A DNA stretch of 64,000 nucleotides. Source: Vesta saturnalis (Eukaryota > Arthropoda > Insecta > Coleoptera > Lampyridae). Shown piece after piece: positions 11,215 through 22,432 of the stretch; the stretch's first letter is position 1, and each line of letters starts with the position of its first letter. The stretch is taken from contig JARFJB010000113.1 of assembly GCA_036346205.1 (NCBI GenBank), forward strand, positions 753,001 to 817,000. Reading direction: 5' to 3'. A model generated the notes under the pieces. That model saw nothing but the letters and a program-made list of their open reading frames with translations, did no database searches and was not told where the DNA came from. The position numbers and the translations under genes are program-made.

Positions 11215-12611
11215 TTAGCGTCTTTGTTTTTGCAAGAACAACTGATGACATATTTTATTTCTCGTTAGTGTTGCACTGCTTTCAACACATCTCAGCCTTA
11301 CATCATGATCTTCTGGTTGAATGTCTATTGTGTTCTTGTCTTCTTGAAATAATAGAGCGTCATCCTTGTTGAAAATGTTATGCAGAACCCAACATGCTCG
11401 AATGAAGTGGCATATTCGCTGATGCCCTATTAGTTTCAAATGATATAATTGTCTGAAACGTTGTTTTAAAAGACCAAAGGCATGTTCTATAGATACTCGG
11501 CATGAACTAAGTTTGTTATTAAAGTTTTTCTGAGCAGCGATAAGATGACCATTATCCCTATAAGGTACCATGAGGTGCGGTAAGAGTGGATAAGCACTAT
11601 CACCCAAAATGAATTTCCCTTTAATATTACAGATCATTAATAAACAAACTAAAACCATTAATCTTACTAACCATCACAGAGCTCTTCCAATTTTGAAAAT
11701 AAAGATGAATTCCTAAAGACTCTTGCATCGTGTACCGATCCAGGATACCCTATGAATATGTCAATAAAATTTAAATTTTCATTACATAGTCCCTGAACAT
11801 GAATAGAGTAGTACTATTTTCTGTTATAATAATCTATGGGTCGATCGGTTGCTTTTGGTTTATCAATTTTTATATGGGTACCATCAATAGCACCTAAGTA
11901 TAATGTAAAACAAATTATTAAATTAACAATTACACATGACATACCGATTATGTTGGGAAAAGCAGTTTTTTCAAAGTAGAAACCAGCTGTTTTTTTCTTG
12001 TTCTGCTCGAGATGGTAGTTTAATAATTTCAGAAGCCATTTCACTCAAAAAAACTGAAACTCTTGTAATAACATCAAACAAAGAACTCAATGACAAATTA
12101 AAGCGATCTGCTACATCCCGGTATGAGCTGGTTTGATGTCCAGCAAACCACAAAAACACGAGAATGTGTTTATCTGGATTTACATTAGCTCTAGAATTTA
12201 CTAAAAATAATGATTTCTAATTCAAAGTTGCTCAATAATGTACCCTACACTTACAATTTCGAATAAGATTAATATAACGTTCACCGACTGTAAATCGTTG
12301 AGTTAATTCAACAACTATTTCCCTGCGTACACGAAAGTGACTTATGAATTCTTTATCAGAATAATGTTCTATAACCTGTAAGGTAGTAATTGTACAAAAG
12401 TATAGGTAGGTAAATCTGGTTTATTAACTACCTCTTCATAGAAGTTTTGAACACAAGTTCGTTTATTTTTTGTTAAGCCTGCTAATTTCATTGCTACATC
12501 TTCATCTTCATCACTCCTTGAAGAGGAACTGCTAAATGCATGCAATACTTCACTTTCATCACACAGTAATAATTCCTCCTGTAATATTTTATCAAGCACA
12601 GCTTCTTGCAT
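11215..12611 (-). pseudogene. Harbinger DDE transposase (HARBI1-like), lightly damaged
   Basis: The reading starts at an ATG at 12611 (MQEAVLDKIL). Exon 1 ends near 12432 at GAG|GTAGTT; exon 2 (about 12379-12255) reads YSDKEFISHFRVRRE and ends before GTAAGTG. Later exons hold the helix-turn-helix (SYRDVADRFNLSLSSLF) and the nuclease core: first Asp in GAIDGTHIKI, second in GSVHDARVFRNS, and the ILGDSAYPL and RVSIEHAFGLLKQRFR blocks, the latter with the catalytic Glu. A short intron near 11650-11690 separates ELCDG from KFILGD. Two lesions show: a frameshift near 11985 (AEQEKNSW against AEQEKTAGF) and a TAG at about 11815 where NRK is normally followed by a codon such as CAG. All three catalytic residues remain. 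Confidence 0.85.
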
Positions 12612-13347
12612 TTTAATTTGGGGAGTCTAGTCGGATGTTTTACGTGTTTTTATTTTAGCTTAAGTGGGGTTAACTTTCAAACAACATAAACGCCGTTCGT
12701 TTGTGTCGAACAAATAACGTGATTTTGTTTACTTGAGAGCAATTTCGAGACTTCCATGAGCTTACTCCATAGATTTAAAAGTAAACTAGATCAAGACAAA
12801 CGAACAAACCTTTATTGTTATAAAATATGGCGCTTGTTGTAGCAGTTTTTTATACATAAAAGAATTGTTTGTTTCTAGTGTTATTTAAATAATAAAAAAT
12901 AAAGTTAATTTAATAAATTGTGCCAGCTTATTACAAATTTAATATAATACAACAATCATAATTAAAACTTTACTTGAATCATTAAAATAGATACCACACC
13001 TAAACAGTTTTAGCTTCCATTTTGACTAATTAATAGACAGCGTAAGTTGTGACGTCACGAGAGGCGGATACTTTCGAAACTTTTCCAAACAAATCATCTT
13101 TGTATGTAAATCGCCATAAGAGAAAGTTTAGAGGGGTATTTTTGGTAGTTTTATTAGTGAAATAGGTGATTTAGTTGTAATATATGTGTATAAGAGACCT
13201 TAACTACTATAGCTTGTTAGTTTAGGGTAATTTTAGTGTACAAATACTTTGCAGAGTGCGTTTGAAGTAAGGTAAGGTTATGTTCACCCAGCATCTAAAC
13301 AAAAATACTTCTGTATACATATATATGTGCATGTTTCAGAAACAGAA

Positions 13348-14262
13348 ATGGTAATGTGTTTTGTTCCTATGTGCAAGCATTACAGTGAGCAAAAAACATG
13401 CAGGTGTTTAACCTTTCCGGTAAACCCAAAGGAGCGTAAGAAATGGGTAGATTTAATAAGGTATGTTAAAGTGAAACTATATTTTATAGTTAATAAAAAT
13501 TCTGGTTTCATAGACGAGCAGATCGAGAGCCCTCAAAGTATTCGTTGGTGTGTAGTTGCCATTTTAAAGATGGTGAGAGAAAAAATGGCCCAACTCTCTT
13601 GGAGCATAATTTGAAAAGAAGACTTGAATTTAGTTCACCAGAAAAACGGTTAGTAATTTACTAAAAATGATACTTAATTTTAAGGTTTATTACTTCTAGT
13701 ACAAGGACTAGCAAGCAAGGACAGGAGCCTGTAAGTGTTGAATGTGAAGGCATGCCGGAACAAGATCCCATGCCTGAAACATCTCAGACCATTGAAAATA
13801 CTGTTGCTAACACTACCGGAGCTGCGATTGAAGCAGAAAATGTGCTTGTAGGTGTTGCTCCAAACGGTGTAGTAACCTACATTCGTGAAGTTTACCCAAT
13901 GTCTTTGTCAGATAAGAAAATTGTCCAACATTGTGGTATCCTTAACAAAATGTGTTCAGGCGACATGATTTTAGTTGATAAGGGCTTCCTTATAAAAGAC
14001 GTTACCTGAAGGAGTAACCTTAAATATTACACCTTTTTTAAGCACTCCTCAGTTCACCGAGAAGCAAGTATTTGAAACACGAACAATTGCAAAGGCAAGG
14101 ATCTATGTAGAGAGGGCTATTGGCAGGATTAAGTGTTACAATATTTTAGATCGCATACCACAGACATTAATTGCACACACTTCCACTATTTTCCAAGTAT
14201 GTGGAACATTAACAAATTGGCAGTACCCATTAATAAAAGAAGTAGAGGAATACTATAACTAA
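13348..14262 (+). pseudogene. ISL2EU transposase: THAP zinc finger plus DDE_4-type nuclease, deleted
   Basis: Exon 1 from ATG 13348 reads CFVPMC (first THAP Cys pair) and RKKWVDLIR, ending at AATAAG|GTATGT (13460). Intron 13461-13513 ends CATAG. Exon 2 supplies SLVCSCHFKDGE, the THAP Cys-x2-His, then ends SPEKR|GTTAGT; a third exon begins near 13701. The nuclease part shows LVGVAPNGVVTYI, LSDKKIVQHCGI, GDMILVDKGF (second Asp) and, after a one-base frameshift near 14005, FLSTPQFTEKQVF and IYVERAIGRIK (Glu). The segment that should hold the first catalytic Asp is absent: the sequence passes straight from a poorly conserved linker to VGVAPNG. The enzyme therefore cannot be functional. The frame ends at 14262 near an AATAAA. 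Confidence 0.87.
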
Positions 14263-14395
14263 TTTGTATGTTACCTAATAAAAAATGTGTTGAGCTTTTC
14301 AACTGTTTTATTACAAATTAACATCACATGTACAATTTAATAATGCACGTTTTAGGATTAAATTTCATCTTTGAATAAACCAACATTTTTTATGA

Positions 14396-15801
14396 CTATT
14401 TTACATTATATATATTTTCGATTAATTTAGGTATGTATTGGTTTACATAGAAACTTTGAAGAATTGTTACGTTACTGGCCCATGACAAATCTTTTTTAAT
14501 AATTGCAATAACACTTCCTTTAAGAGTCCATATTATTAAATAACATTGAAATCGATTTAAAATATATGAGACCTTGAATTTGATCATAGTAATGATGTTG
14601 CTTATTGATGTGCAATTCACCATCATCTTTAAAATAAAGGATATAGCTTTTTGTATTTTTTAATTTTTCTCGTAAATCGTCATTTCGATGAGAGTATGGA
14701 CACTTTACTTCTACTATGCAGTCCTCTCCTACCAAACCATCAGGACTGCCTCCTAAAAATCCAATTGGAGTCAACCACCATCCTGTTGGAAGCACGTTGA
14801 GGTTGTATGCCGTGGTAAAGTTTTCAATTGTAACACTTTCGTGGGTTCTGCCCCATTGAATTGCTTTCACCCCGTCCAAGTTATATATGTCTGAAATAAA
14901 AGCATTTTTTAATTCCTCCTATTACATGGAATTTATTAATTTTAATAAATTCTATGTAAATATTAATATTGCTTACCAGTAAGACTTCTATATAGTGAAT
15001 CAGGAAAGCGATTCTTTCGGCACGCTGATAAAATGGGGCCAAAATTGCTTGCTGTCAAGTCAAGCGATGCTTTCGTACAAGAAGCCAGTTTTCATTTTTG
15101 TGCTGGCCTACTGTTTTATGTACGACATCTATTATTGTGGAATCACTTACAGCACACTTTTGTCATAGTTAATCTGCTTTGTTGTCTGCAGAAAAGAATT
15201 CGTTTGTACATATAATTTCTGCTATATGTGGCACTAACAACCCTCCAGCCTCATTAGGTTCTTTCTGCAAATGCCAAGTAAATCGAATCAAAAATTATTT
15301 AACTGGCCACGTAGCTCTTGTAATTCATCTTTGGTAATTTTTCTGTCGATGGCATAGTATGGTTTCTTCGGGTACATCTCATTACAAGTAATGATTTGCT
15401 CAGATTTAGATTTTGTTGTGTTGCGCCAAGTACAATGCTTGTCTGTTATAGAGATATTGTAGTGTGCAAAAAGCAAACGAGCTGCTATATGGTGGCACTT
15501 TACACCTTTAGGGCAAGAACATTGTGCTGAAGATATGTCTTCAGACTTGTCTAATGAAATCTATAAAAAGTTAAATTAAAGATAAAGTACTACATTGATG
15601 CAGCATTCTTACCTCAACTTTATACACACTATTTTTCATGCTAGCATGTACATTTCCCCGAATTAACATTAATTCAGCATCAAAGTCCATATTCTCAACA
15701 TGGCCCGATTCCAAAGCATTCTCATCCTTGGTAAATGCTTTATTATCTTCGCCAAAGAAACACACAATCTTGGCTAGCTTCAAAACATATTTTATGGCCA
15801 T
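14396..15801 (-). pseudogene. ISL2EU accessory gene: SWIM zinc finger plus YqaJ-like exonuclease
   Basis: Leftward from ATG at 15801, exon 1 encodes about 60 residues and ends VYKVE|GTAAGA. The next exon carries a SWIM zinc finger, CSCPKGVKCHH, followed by an alpha-helical stretch. Frameshifts near 15288 and 15075 interrupt FTWHLQKEP and the YqaJ entry motif RKHRLT-ASNFGPIL. After an intron with GTAAGC and an acceptor near 14890, the nuclease core reads AIQWGRTHE, PTGWW, GGSPDGLVGE and VEVKCPYSHR, holding the conserved acidic and Lys residues of the lambda-exonuclease/YqaJ fold. Viruses and transposons use such enzymes in recombination; its job in ISL2EU movement is not established. The breaks suggest decay. 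Confidence 0.85.
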
Positions 15802-16388
15802 TGAATTCAAATATCAACTGAAAATATTAATAACCATAAAATAAGTAAAGTAACAACATAACCTCAACTTAGTTTGCACGCACTTCACCAACGATTTGAA
15901 ACTATTAAATATAAAGTCTCTAAATTTTCACTAATTATTGTCTCTTATAAACGTATATGAACACTTACACACTTATTTCGTTAATAAAACAACGAAAAGC
16001 ACCCTCTAAATTTTCTCTTATGGCACTTTATACATAGGGTTACCATCCGTTCGGACAGTCCGGATTTTAAACATGTGTCCGGTTTGGCGTCCGGATTTAA
16101 AAATTGTCCGGATTTTACCGATATAAACCGAATACAAGACAGCACATAGGTTGGTCACATTGGGCACCAGGACTGCAGCAGAAGCGTTACGCGAGCACGC
16201 CATAGACATCTATAAATCCGCTCCTGTCGCCATTTTATTTGGATATAGTGCGTTCAGTCAGTTTAGTGCTACTGTTTTGTTTGCTGGTCTGCGTCAATTC
16301 CTAGACTATTTATGCTATTAGTTTTCAGTATTTTATTATTCTAAGTAGTTTTTATTAATAGTAAATGGTAGTGTTATAAATTGGGAAA

Positions 16389-18292
16389 ATGCCGAAGCGT
16401 GTTTTTAACGACAAACTAAAAGAAGAATATAAGTTTCTGAGACAGTGCCAAAATAGCAATGATCGCGTGAGGTGTACGGTGTGCAATTCGGAATTTTCGG
16501 TGGAACATCGTGGACGCTATGGCATAGAAAACCATTTGCAGACTGAAAGACATAAGAAAGCGAATCAAGCAGCGTCCTCGGCAAGTATTATAACATTTTT
16601 CAAAAATACTGATGCCACTGATGCTGAGTTGCAATGTTCAGCAAAAGAAGCTACTTTTGCCTACCATACTGCAATGCATGGGCTTAGTTTCTGATTGCAA
16701 TGCCAAACTTATTAAAAGCTTTTTGAACCGAAATTCTCGGAACTCGTACTAAAACCGAAGCAATCATTGTAAATGTAATATCCTTACATATTTGACAAAC
16801 TTCTCAAAGATCTGAAGGATGCAAATTTCATAACCCTAACGATCGACAGTTCAAACAGAAAAGAGGTTAAATTGACTCCTGTTTGTGTTCGGTATTTTAA
16901 CCAAAATGAAGGTGTTAACGTGAAGCTGTTTTTTTGTGATGAACTTCCCGGTGAAACCTCTGATATTCTAATTGAACATGTTTTAAAATGCATTAAAAGT
17001 TCTTTATTGACTCCAAGGTCGTATGCTTATGCGCTGACAACACCAATACCAACTTTGATGGTGTTAAAAGGCAGGGCCAAGGAAATGTGTTCCGCAAACT
17101 TCAAAAGGCCCTCTCAAGGCCAATTCTTGGCATTGGATGTTCGGCGCACATTCTGCATAACGCAATGCAGCATGCCTGTGATGCTCTACCTGTGGACGTC
17201 GAGGCAATCATTGTGAAAGTATACAAATACTTCTTCCAATATACTGTCAGAGTGACTGCTTTGAAAGAATTTTGTGAATCTGCAGAAGTGGAGTACAAAC
17301 GGATCCTTTCCCACGGAAATACAAGATTTTTAAGCTTGATGCCAGCAGTAGAAAGGATATTGGCTTTATTTGAGCCCTTGAAAGCATATTTCTCATCACT
17401 TGGCAACTGCCCTGCAACAATTCAATCATTTTTTGAAGACCAATTCAATGAACTGTTTTTAATATTTGTTCACGGATGTCTGCAAATGTTTCAACTATCG
17501 ATATTGAAAGTCGAGTCTGATCAAATATCAGCTACAGAAGCGGCGCAAGTATATGAACAATTACTTGCGAAACTGGAAGAAAGGAAGGCTGAACATTTCA
17601 TACCGTTTGCTGCTAAACAATTACTGAGGAAATTGAAAAATGAAAAAGCTATTAATGACGTCAAGGAACAAGAGTTTTTAAAATGTACTGAAGTGTTTTA
17701 TGAAGCTGGCATTAGCTACTTGAAACTTTGGGAAAGCAGCTTTGCCAAAGCTAAACATTTCAAATGGTTGACAGTACAACATGACCCTTCTTGGGATGAA
17801 ATGGAATACAGTGCTCTAACAGTAGACAGCGTCATACCAGATTCAATAAATGTGGATGAGCTATTTGATGAACGTTCAGCACTTATTCAAATTTTGAAGA
17901 ATCTGAGACCCGAATGGGACGCCCTGCCAAAAGAAGAAACCCCTAAAACTAATGAAAAGTGGAGATAATTGTTTGAAGTATTTTCCAAGAGCAATGTGTC
18001 CTTTGCGAATATTTACAAACTTGTAGAATTCGCCATGTGTCTGCCTGGAACTTCAGCTCCAGCTGAGAGAATTTTTTCAATGATTGGAGCAATATGGACA
18101 GCTGAACGAGGACGATTATCTCTTGCAGTTGTCAGTGACCTGCTAATTATCAAGGCAAATAGTGATATGACATGCTCAGAGTTCCACGACCAAATAAAAA
18201 ATAACAAGCCATTTCTGAAGAAAGTCAGCTCTAATGAAAAATACGAAGCAAGGAAAATTGATGAATCTGCCCCTGGACCCAGCACAGATTAA
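16389..18292 (+). pseudogene. hAT transposase with BED zinc finger, frameshifted
   Basis: ATG at 16389 opens a BED finger (RCTVCNSEF ... HLQTERHKKA: Cys-x2-Cys and His-x5-His). Frame breaks follow near 16690, 16780, 17040-17090 and 17968. The RNase H-like core reads ITLTIDSSNRKEV with a likely catalytic Asp, then IGCSAHILHNAMQHACD, the typical hAT middle block. The C-terminal dimerisation motif is well kept: CLPGTSAPAERIFSMIG, RGRLSLAVVSDLLIIKAN, ending at 18292. The longest uninterrupted part is 17087-17968. At least four disruptions make it inactive, though all domains are still in order. Confidence 0.9.
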
Positions 18293-18606
18293 ACTAAAAC
18301 TTGGAAAATAGTTCAAGACATCAGAATATGAACACTGATTGATGTTTTTGTATATTCTTATGTAAGCATTTCATGTAATTGTAAAGGGATTGTATTAAAA
18401 ATACATACGTAATTATAACAAATTTGCAATCAATTAATTTTCCCCGTTTAGAAGTGTTACGGGATGCACGCACCGTTGCTTGACAGTTGGCAACACTGGT
18501 CGATGGCAACTGTTGTCTGATTTTTGCTGACCGTAGACCAACGGATTGCTAGTGTTTGCACTTACATACCAGTGATCCGCTGCTAGGATACGCTTCGATC
18601 AGCCTT

Positions 18607-19443
18607 AGTAGAAAGGGGGCACTATCCCCACTTCTTTTTTTTACGTCACAAGCCCCGCCTACTTTCACTTTTTTATATGCCCACGTGGGAGACCGGATTT
18701 TCCACCCTTATTTTTACACGCTTACGTGTAGGACGTGTTTTTTCACCCCTAATTTTTATGGTTTCTTTTCGGAGGCCCTTTTCAACCCTAATTATTTTTA
18801 TATGCCCATGTGTGAGACCGTGTTTTCAACCCTTATTTTTTCACACCTCCATGTGAGACCGTGTTTTCAACCCTAATTAAAGTTTTTGATTTTTAATGGC
18901 GTACGTGAAGGACCGTATTTATTACCCTTATTTTGAGATGGTGATCTTTTAATTATTTTTATTAATATAAGATGATGATCTTTAATTATTTTTATTAATT
19001 AATTATCCCAGGGGAGATTCTTAAGCTGATAGCTTTAAGATGATGATCTTTAATTATTTTTATTAATTAATTATTTTTTAGCCCCTGGGAAATGATGTAA
19101 AAGATAGTTTATTTAATTTTGTGTTTTACTATTAACATTTATTAGAACTTATTTTATCAGATATTATTCAAAGAATTGATTAGATAATAATAATCACGTA
19201 CACATTGACTGTATTTCCCCATTTTATTTTATTAGCGTATTTTTTACCAATGAGATTGTTATTACATTTATTTTAATGCCTATCTACAGGTTGTTTAACA
19301 TACGAAATTTATTTGTACACTGATTACATGTTAACACGTTTCGCCGAAGAGTGCAATTGTATGCGTGTCCCAACATAATGTAACTTATAAGATGATCTTA
19401 AAGCTGTAATCTGATAGATTACAAGCTTTTATAATAATAATTA
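18607..19443 (+). repeat. Maverick left terminal inverted repeat
   Basis: About 837 bp, matching the reverse complement of 21602-22432 closely. Its outer third (18670-18930) contains five or so ~45-bp subrepeats of the form TGCCCAxGTGTGAGACCGTG then TTTTCAACCCTTATT, and further in GATGATCTTTAATTATTTTT recurs. It ends TAATAATAATTAA. Confidence 0.93.
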
Positions 19444-20214
19444 AAAAAAAAAATTATTAGAGTTGATATGCCGTTTTATTTCAAGTAATTGTTTCAATAT
19501 ATATAAAATGTGTAAGTGGACCTGTATTATTTGTTGTAATATGTGTTATTACACTTTTTTTTTAATTACAGGTTGTAACCTTCTACTTACATAACTTCAA
19601 CTTATACACGAATTAATAACGACCTCCACTAGTTTATAACACAATCGCTATGTAGCGTGTTTTTTTTATTTACACCCGTACTTCTATAAACTATTAACGC
19701 TCCATTTTAATGGGGCGATCAACTATCTGAAAAAGGTTAATTGTTAAATTATACGATGAAGATCGTTTAAAGCAAACCTTGTATTATTCTTATATACGAA
19801 TGATATTTCAAAAATACTAGTATAATTAACATGAAGGTTTATAAATCTACATCCAGAACAAGGAAACACTTTTAAACACAAAGAATTTATTTGTAAGGGG
19901 CAGACAATGATATTACATAAGACGTCTTTTACAAAAACGTGGTTATTCCACATTGAGAAAATTGTTAGTCATGAGAAACAAGTTGGTCTTGAAGTTAGCC
20001 TTGAAGTTAGCTAGTCATTGAAGTTTACCTTGAAGTTAGCCTTGCGAGCAACTTTTATAAAAAATGTACACTTGAGTTTAAGCTGACGTATATTGGTTTA
20101 TGTCTATTTGTATTATGCTAAGAAAAAATGTTATTAAAAAATGTTTTCTATTAATTACCATTTGTAGACTATATGTTTTATCTATACACGAAATTTTATT
20201 TCACAACAGCATAC

Positions 20215-20418
20215 TCATTCTACCTTGAGAAAATTGTTAACCTTGAGAAACAAGTAAGCTTGAAACTCAAAAAACTCCCTGTTACCTTTCTCGTCAATGT
20301 AGGTAGAGGTCCAATGCTGGTCTGGTTTGTTTGCAGGATCCGTGTTTACGATAATTGCACACGGTCGAGGTGCGTGTCTGGGTAGTTGATTAGAAGCACA
20401 TACAAGTCGAAAACACAT
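20215..20418 (-). pseudogene. Maverick adenain-like cysteine protease fragment
   Basis: The minus-strand frame contains CAIIVNTDPANKPDQHW followed by a TYIDEKGN segment and FFEF. This matches the pattern of the adenovirus-type protease (peptidase C5) of Polintons, where an F(I/L)-V-N-T-D-P lead is followed by the catalytic His in xHW, a short strand, D-x-x-G and a Y/F-F-(D/E) motif. The domain is cut off after this block: the catalytic Cys region is not visible and the start is arbitrary. Normal proteases of this group are around 200 residues; 67 codons are open here. It is the best evidence that the flanking long inverted repeats belong to a Maverick. Confidence 0.75.
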
Positions 20419-21134
20419 TCTTCTTGTGGCTGGGGGGGGGGGTCGATTTCAAGGATCTCAACACTTGTGCCGCATACATCTTTGTGGATTTTTTATCAGA
20501 TGGGATTAATAGCAACGTCAACTAAACGTTTTTAAAAAATTTCTAATCTGAAAATAAGAGTGACGTAATCTATTTTTTTTTAATTTCATAGAGAGCATCA
20601 CCATCATCGAGATTTTGAGATACTATCATCTCATCGTCTTCATGTTGAACGATTATATTGTAACAACCTATAAAAGTAGCTAATAATCCCTGATAGTTTT
20701 TATCAGACATTATTACATGGACATGAGGTTAGACCTAAATTAAATGGTTCCAACGCTGCTCTGGGAATGCTGTACACACTTAAAACCTTTAAGTCTGCTC
20801 GCAGAAGTTGTACCGTATTCACTTTCTTCAATTTTTATCTGCACTCTGTTTCGAGGCTGTAGTACGTTTTTCTAATACATGAACAGAATCTTCAATACTG
20901 TGATACGTGTAGCAGGAAAACACATTAGCTAGTTAGTTTTACCTCTATATTACTTTACATGCAAATCCGATCTTATAAATAAATACATCTGTCAAAAAAA
21001 AGCTAATTAAACATAACTCCACGGCCAGGGTATAGCAAGCAACGCTTCCAATTATAGCTTTTAGTCAACACAATAGGGCCTACAACTACATACAATCGAC
21101 TAGCACTGCTTTAGCACGAGGATCAAACGAAAAA

Positions 21135-21192
21135 CACGCATGCACGCACGCACGTACACACGTACGCACGCACACACGTTCGCACGTATAAA
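21135..21192. repeat. (CACG)n-type simple repeat
   Basis: Alternating ACGC/ACGT/ACAC tetranucleotides (CACGCATGCACGCACGCACG and on) inside the Maverick interior. Confidence 0.85.
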
Positions 21193-21601
21193 ATGTTTTC
21201 AGGAGAAAAAGTATCTGTTGACAAACTTAAAAATAAAATTGCTGTTTGTGAGGCTCCAAATTTTAAATATATCCCCGTCACTTCATGTCACTTTATAACA
21301 ATATTTTAACTGAAAACTGTCAGAATTTAAACACTGAAAATATTGAAAAAATAATTGTGTGCTACAGTAGCAGTAAAGTGTATTACTGAAAAATTATGTA
21401 TTTACTTACCTATTAGAGATATTTTAGTTTTGTAAATAGAGGAGCTTGTAGTTTTTTAACATGCAATAAATTTTACCTTTGTTCATTAAAATTTTTTTGA
21501 ACTATTTCACCTAAAACGTAAATTTTGTATCCTAAAACGCATTTTTCTTCTGCCTTTTTGCCTACCTATTTTCAATAATTTTGTACCTAAAATTCCCATC
21601 C

Positions 21602-22432
21602 TTAATTATTATAAAATCTTGTAATCTATCAGATTACAGCTTTAAGATCATCTTATAAGTTACATTATGTTGGGACACGCATATAATTGCACTCTTCGGC
21701 GAAACGTGTTAACATGTAATCAGTGTATAAATAAATTTCGTATGTTAAACAACCTGTAGATAGGCATTAAAATAAATGTAATAACAATCTCATTGGTAAA
21801 AAATACGCTAATAAAATAAAATGGGGAAATACAGTCAATGTGTACGTGATTATTATTATCTAATCAATTCTTTAAATAATATCTGATAAAACAAGTTCTA
21901 ATAAATGTTAATAGTAAAAACACAAAATTAAATAAACTATCTTTTACATCATTTCCCAGGGGCTAAAAAATAATTAATTAATAAAAATAATTAAAGATCA
22001 TCATCTTAAAGCTATCAGCTTAAGAATTTCCCCTGGGATAATTAATTAATATAAATAATTAAAGATCATATTATATTAATAAAAATAATTAAAAGATCAC
22101 CATCTCAAAATAAGGGTAATAAATACGGTCCTTCACGTACGCCATTAAAAATTAAAAACTTTAATTAGGGTTGAAAACACGGTCTCACACGGAGTGTGTA
22201 AAAAATAAGGGTTGAAAACACGGTCTCACACATGGGCATATAAAAATAATTAGGGTTTAAAAGGGCCTCCGAAAAGAAACCATAAAAATTAGGGTGAAAA
22301 AACACGTCCTACACGTAAGCGTGTAAAAATAAGGGTGGAAAATCCGGTCTCCCACGTGGGCATATAAAAAAGTGAAAGTAGGCGGGGCTTGTGACGTAAA
22401 AAAAGGAGTGGGGATAGTGCCCCCTTTCTACT
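21602..22432 (-). repeat. Maverick right terminal inverted repeat
   Basis: About 831 bp, inverted copy of 18607-19443, with small indels. One of the ~45-bp subrepeats differs (ACGGAGTGTG in place of the left-hand CTCCATGTG). Confidence 0.93.

Larger units (their letters stand above)
9871..12811. mobile_element. PIF/Harbinger DNA transposon, near-complete
   Basis: 2,941 bp with TTA on both sides (9868-9870 and 12812-12814), the standard Harbinger target duplication. The ends are inverted: AGGTTCATTTGTCTTG at the left against AGGTTTGTTCGTTTGTCTTG at the right, with a 3-4 nt offset. It has the two convergent genes expected of the superfamily: a Myb/SANT-like DNA-binding protein (plus) and a DDE nuclease (minus). 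Insertion into a copia LTR makes it younger than that copia. Confidence 0.95.
8261..12954 (+). mobile_element. Internally deleted Ty1/copia LTR retrotransposon with a nested Harbinger
   Basis: The 5-bp target duplication ATCAT lies at 8256-8260 and 12955-12959, immediately outside the LTRs (5'-TGTTAAAT...ATACAACA-3'). A copia-type primer-binding site follows the 5' LTR and a purine-rich tract precedes the 3' LTR. The coding part is reduced to gag, a protease start and the last codons of RNase H. The net element without the Harbinger is about 1.75 kb, so it could only have moved using enzymes supplied elsewhere. Confidence 0.95.
9780..12954 (+). repeat. copia 3' LTR, split by Harbinger
   Basis: The left part is 9780-9870 and the right part 12815-12954 (231 bp together). 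The two parts join in the middle of the sequence CACAGTTA / GTTATAAAATATGG of the 5' LTR, with the duplicated TTA at the break. Confidence 0.93.
18607..22432. mobile_element. Deleted Maverick/Polinton with long terminal inverted repeats
   Basis: 3,826 bp, flanked by a 6-bp duplication AGCCTT (18601-18606 and 22433-22438). Both ends start 5'-AGTAGAAAGGGGGCACTAT. Six-base duplications, terminal AG and inverted repeats of hundreds of bases are the defining features of Maverick/Polinton elements. The only coding trace is an adenain-like protease fragment on the minus strand. Autonomous Mavericks are 15-20 kb, so most of the element (polymerase B, integrase, capsid genes) is deleted. Confidence 0.9.

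Noticed and set aside
18013..18285. Minus-strand open frame of 90 codons
   Set aside because: Antisense to the well-conserved dimerisation domain of the hAT transposase.
18556..18876. Plus-strand open frame with repeated Tyr/Phe/Thr-rich units
   Set aside because: It arises from translating the ~45-bp subrepeats of the Maverick arm; the inverse arm has no matching protein and the frame starts outside the element.
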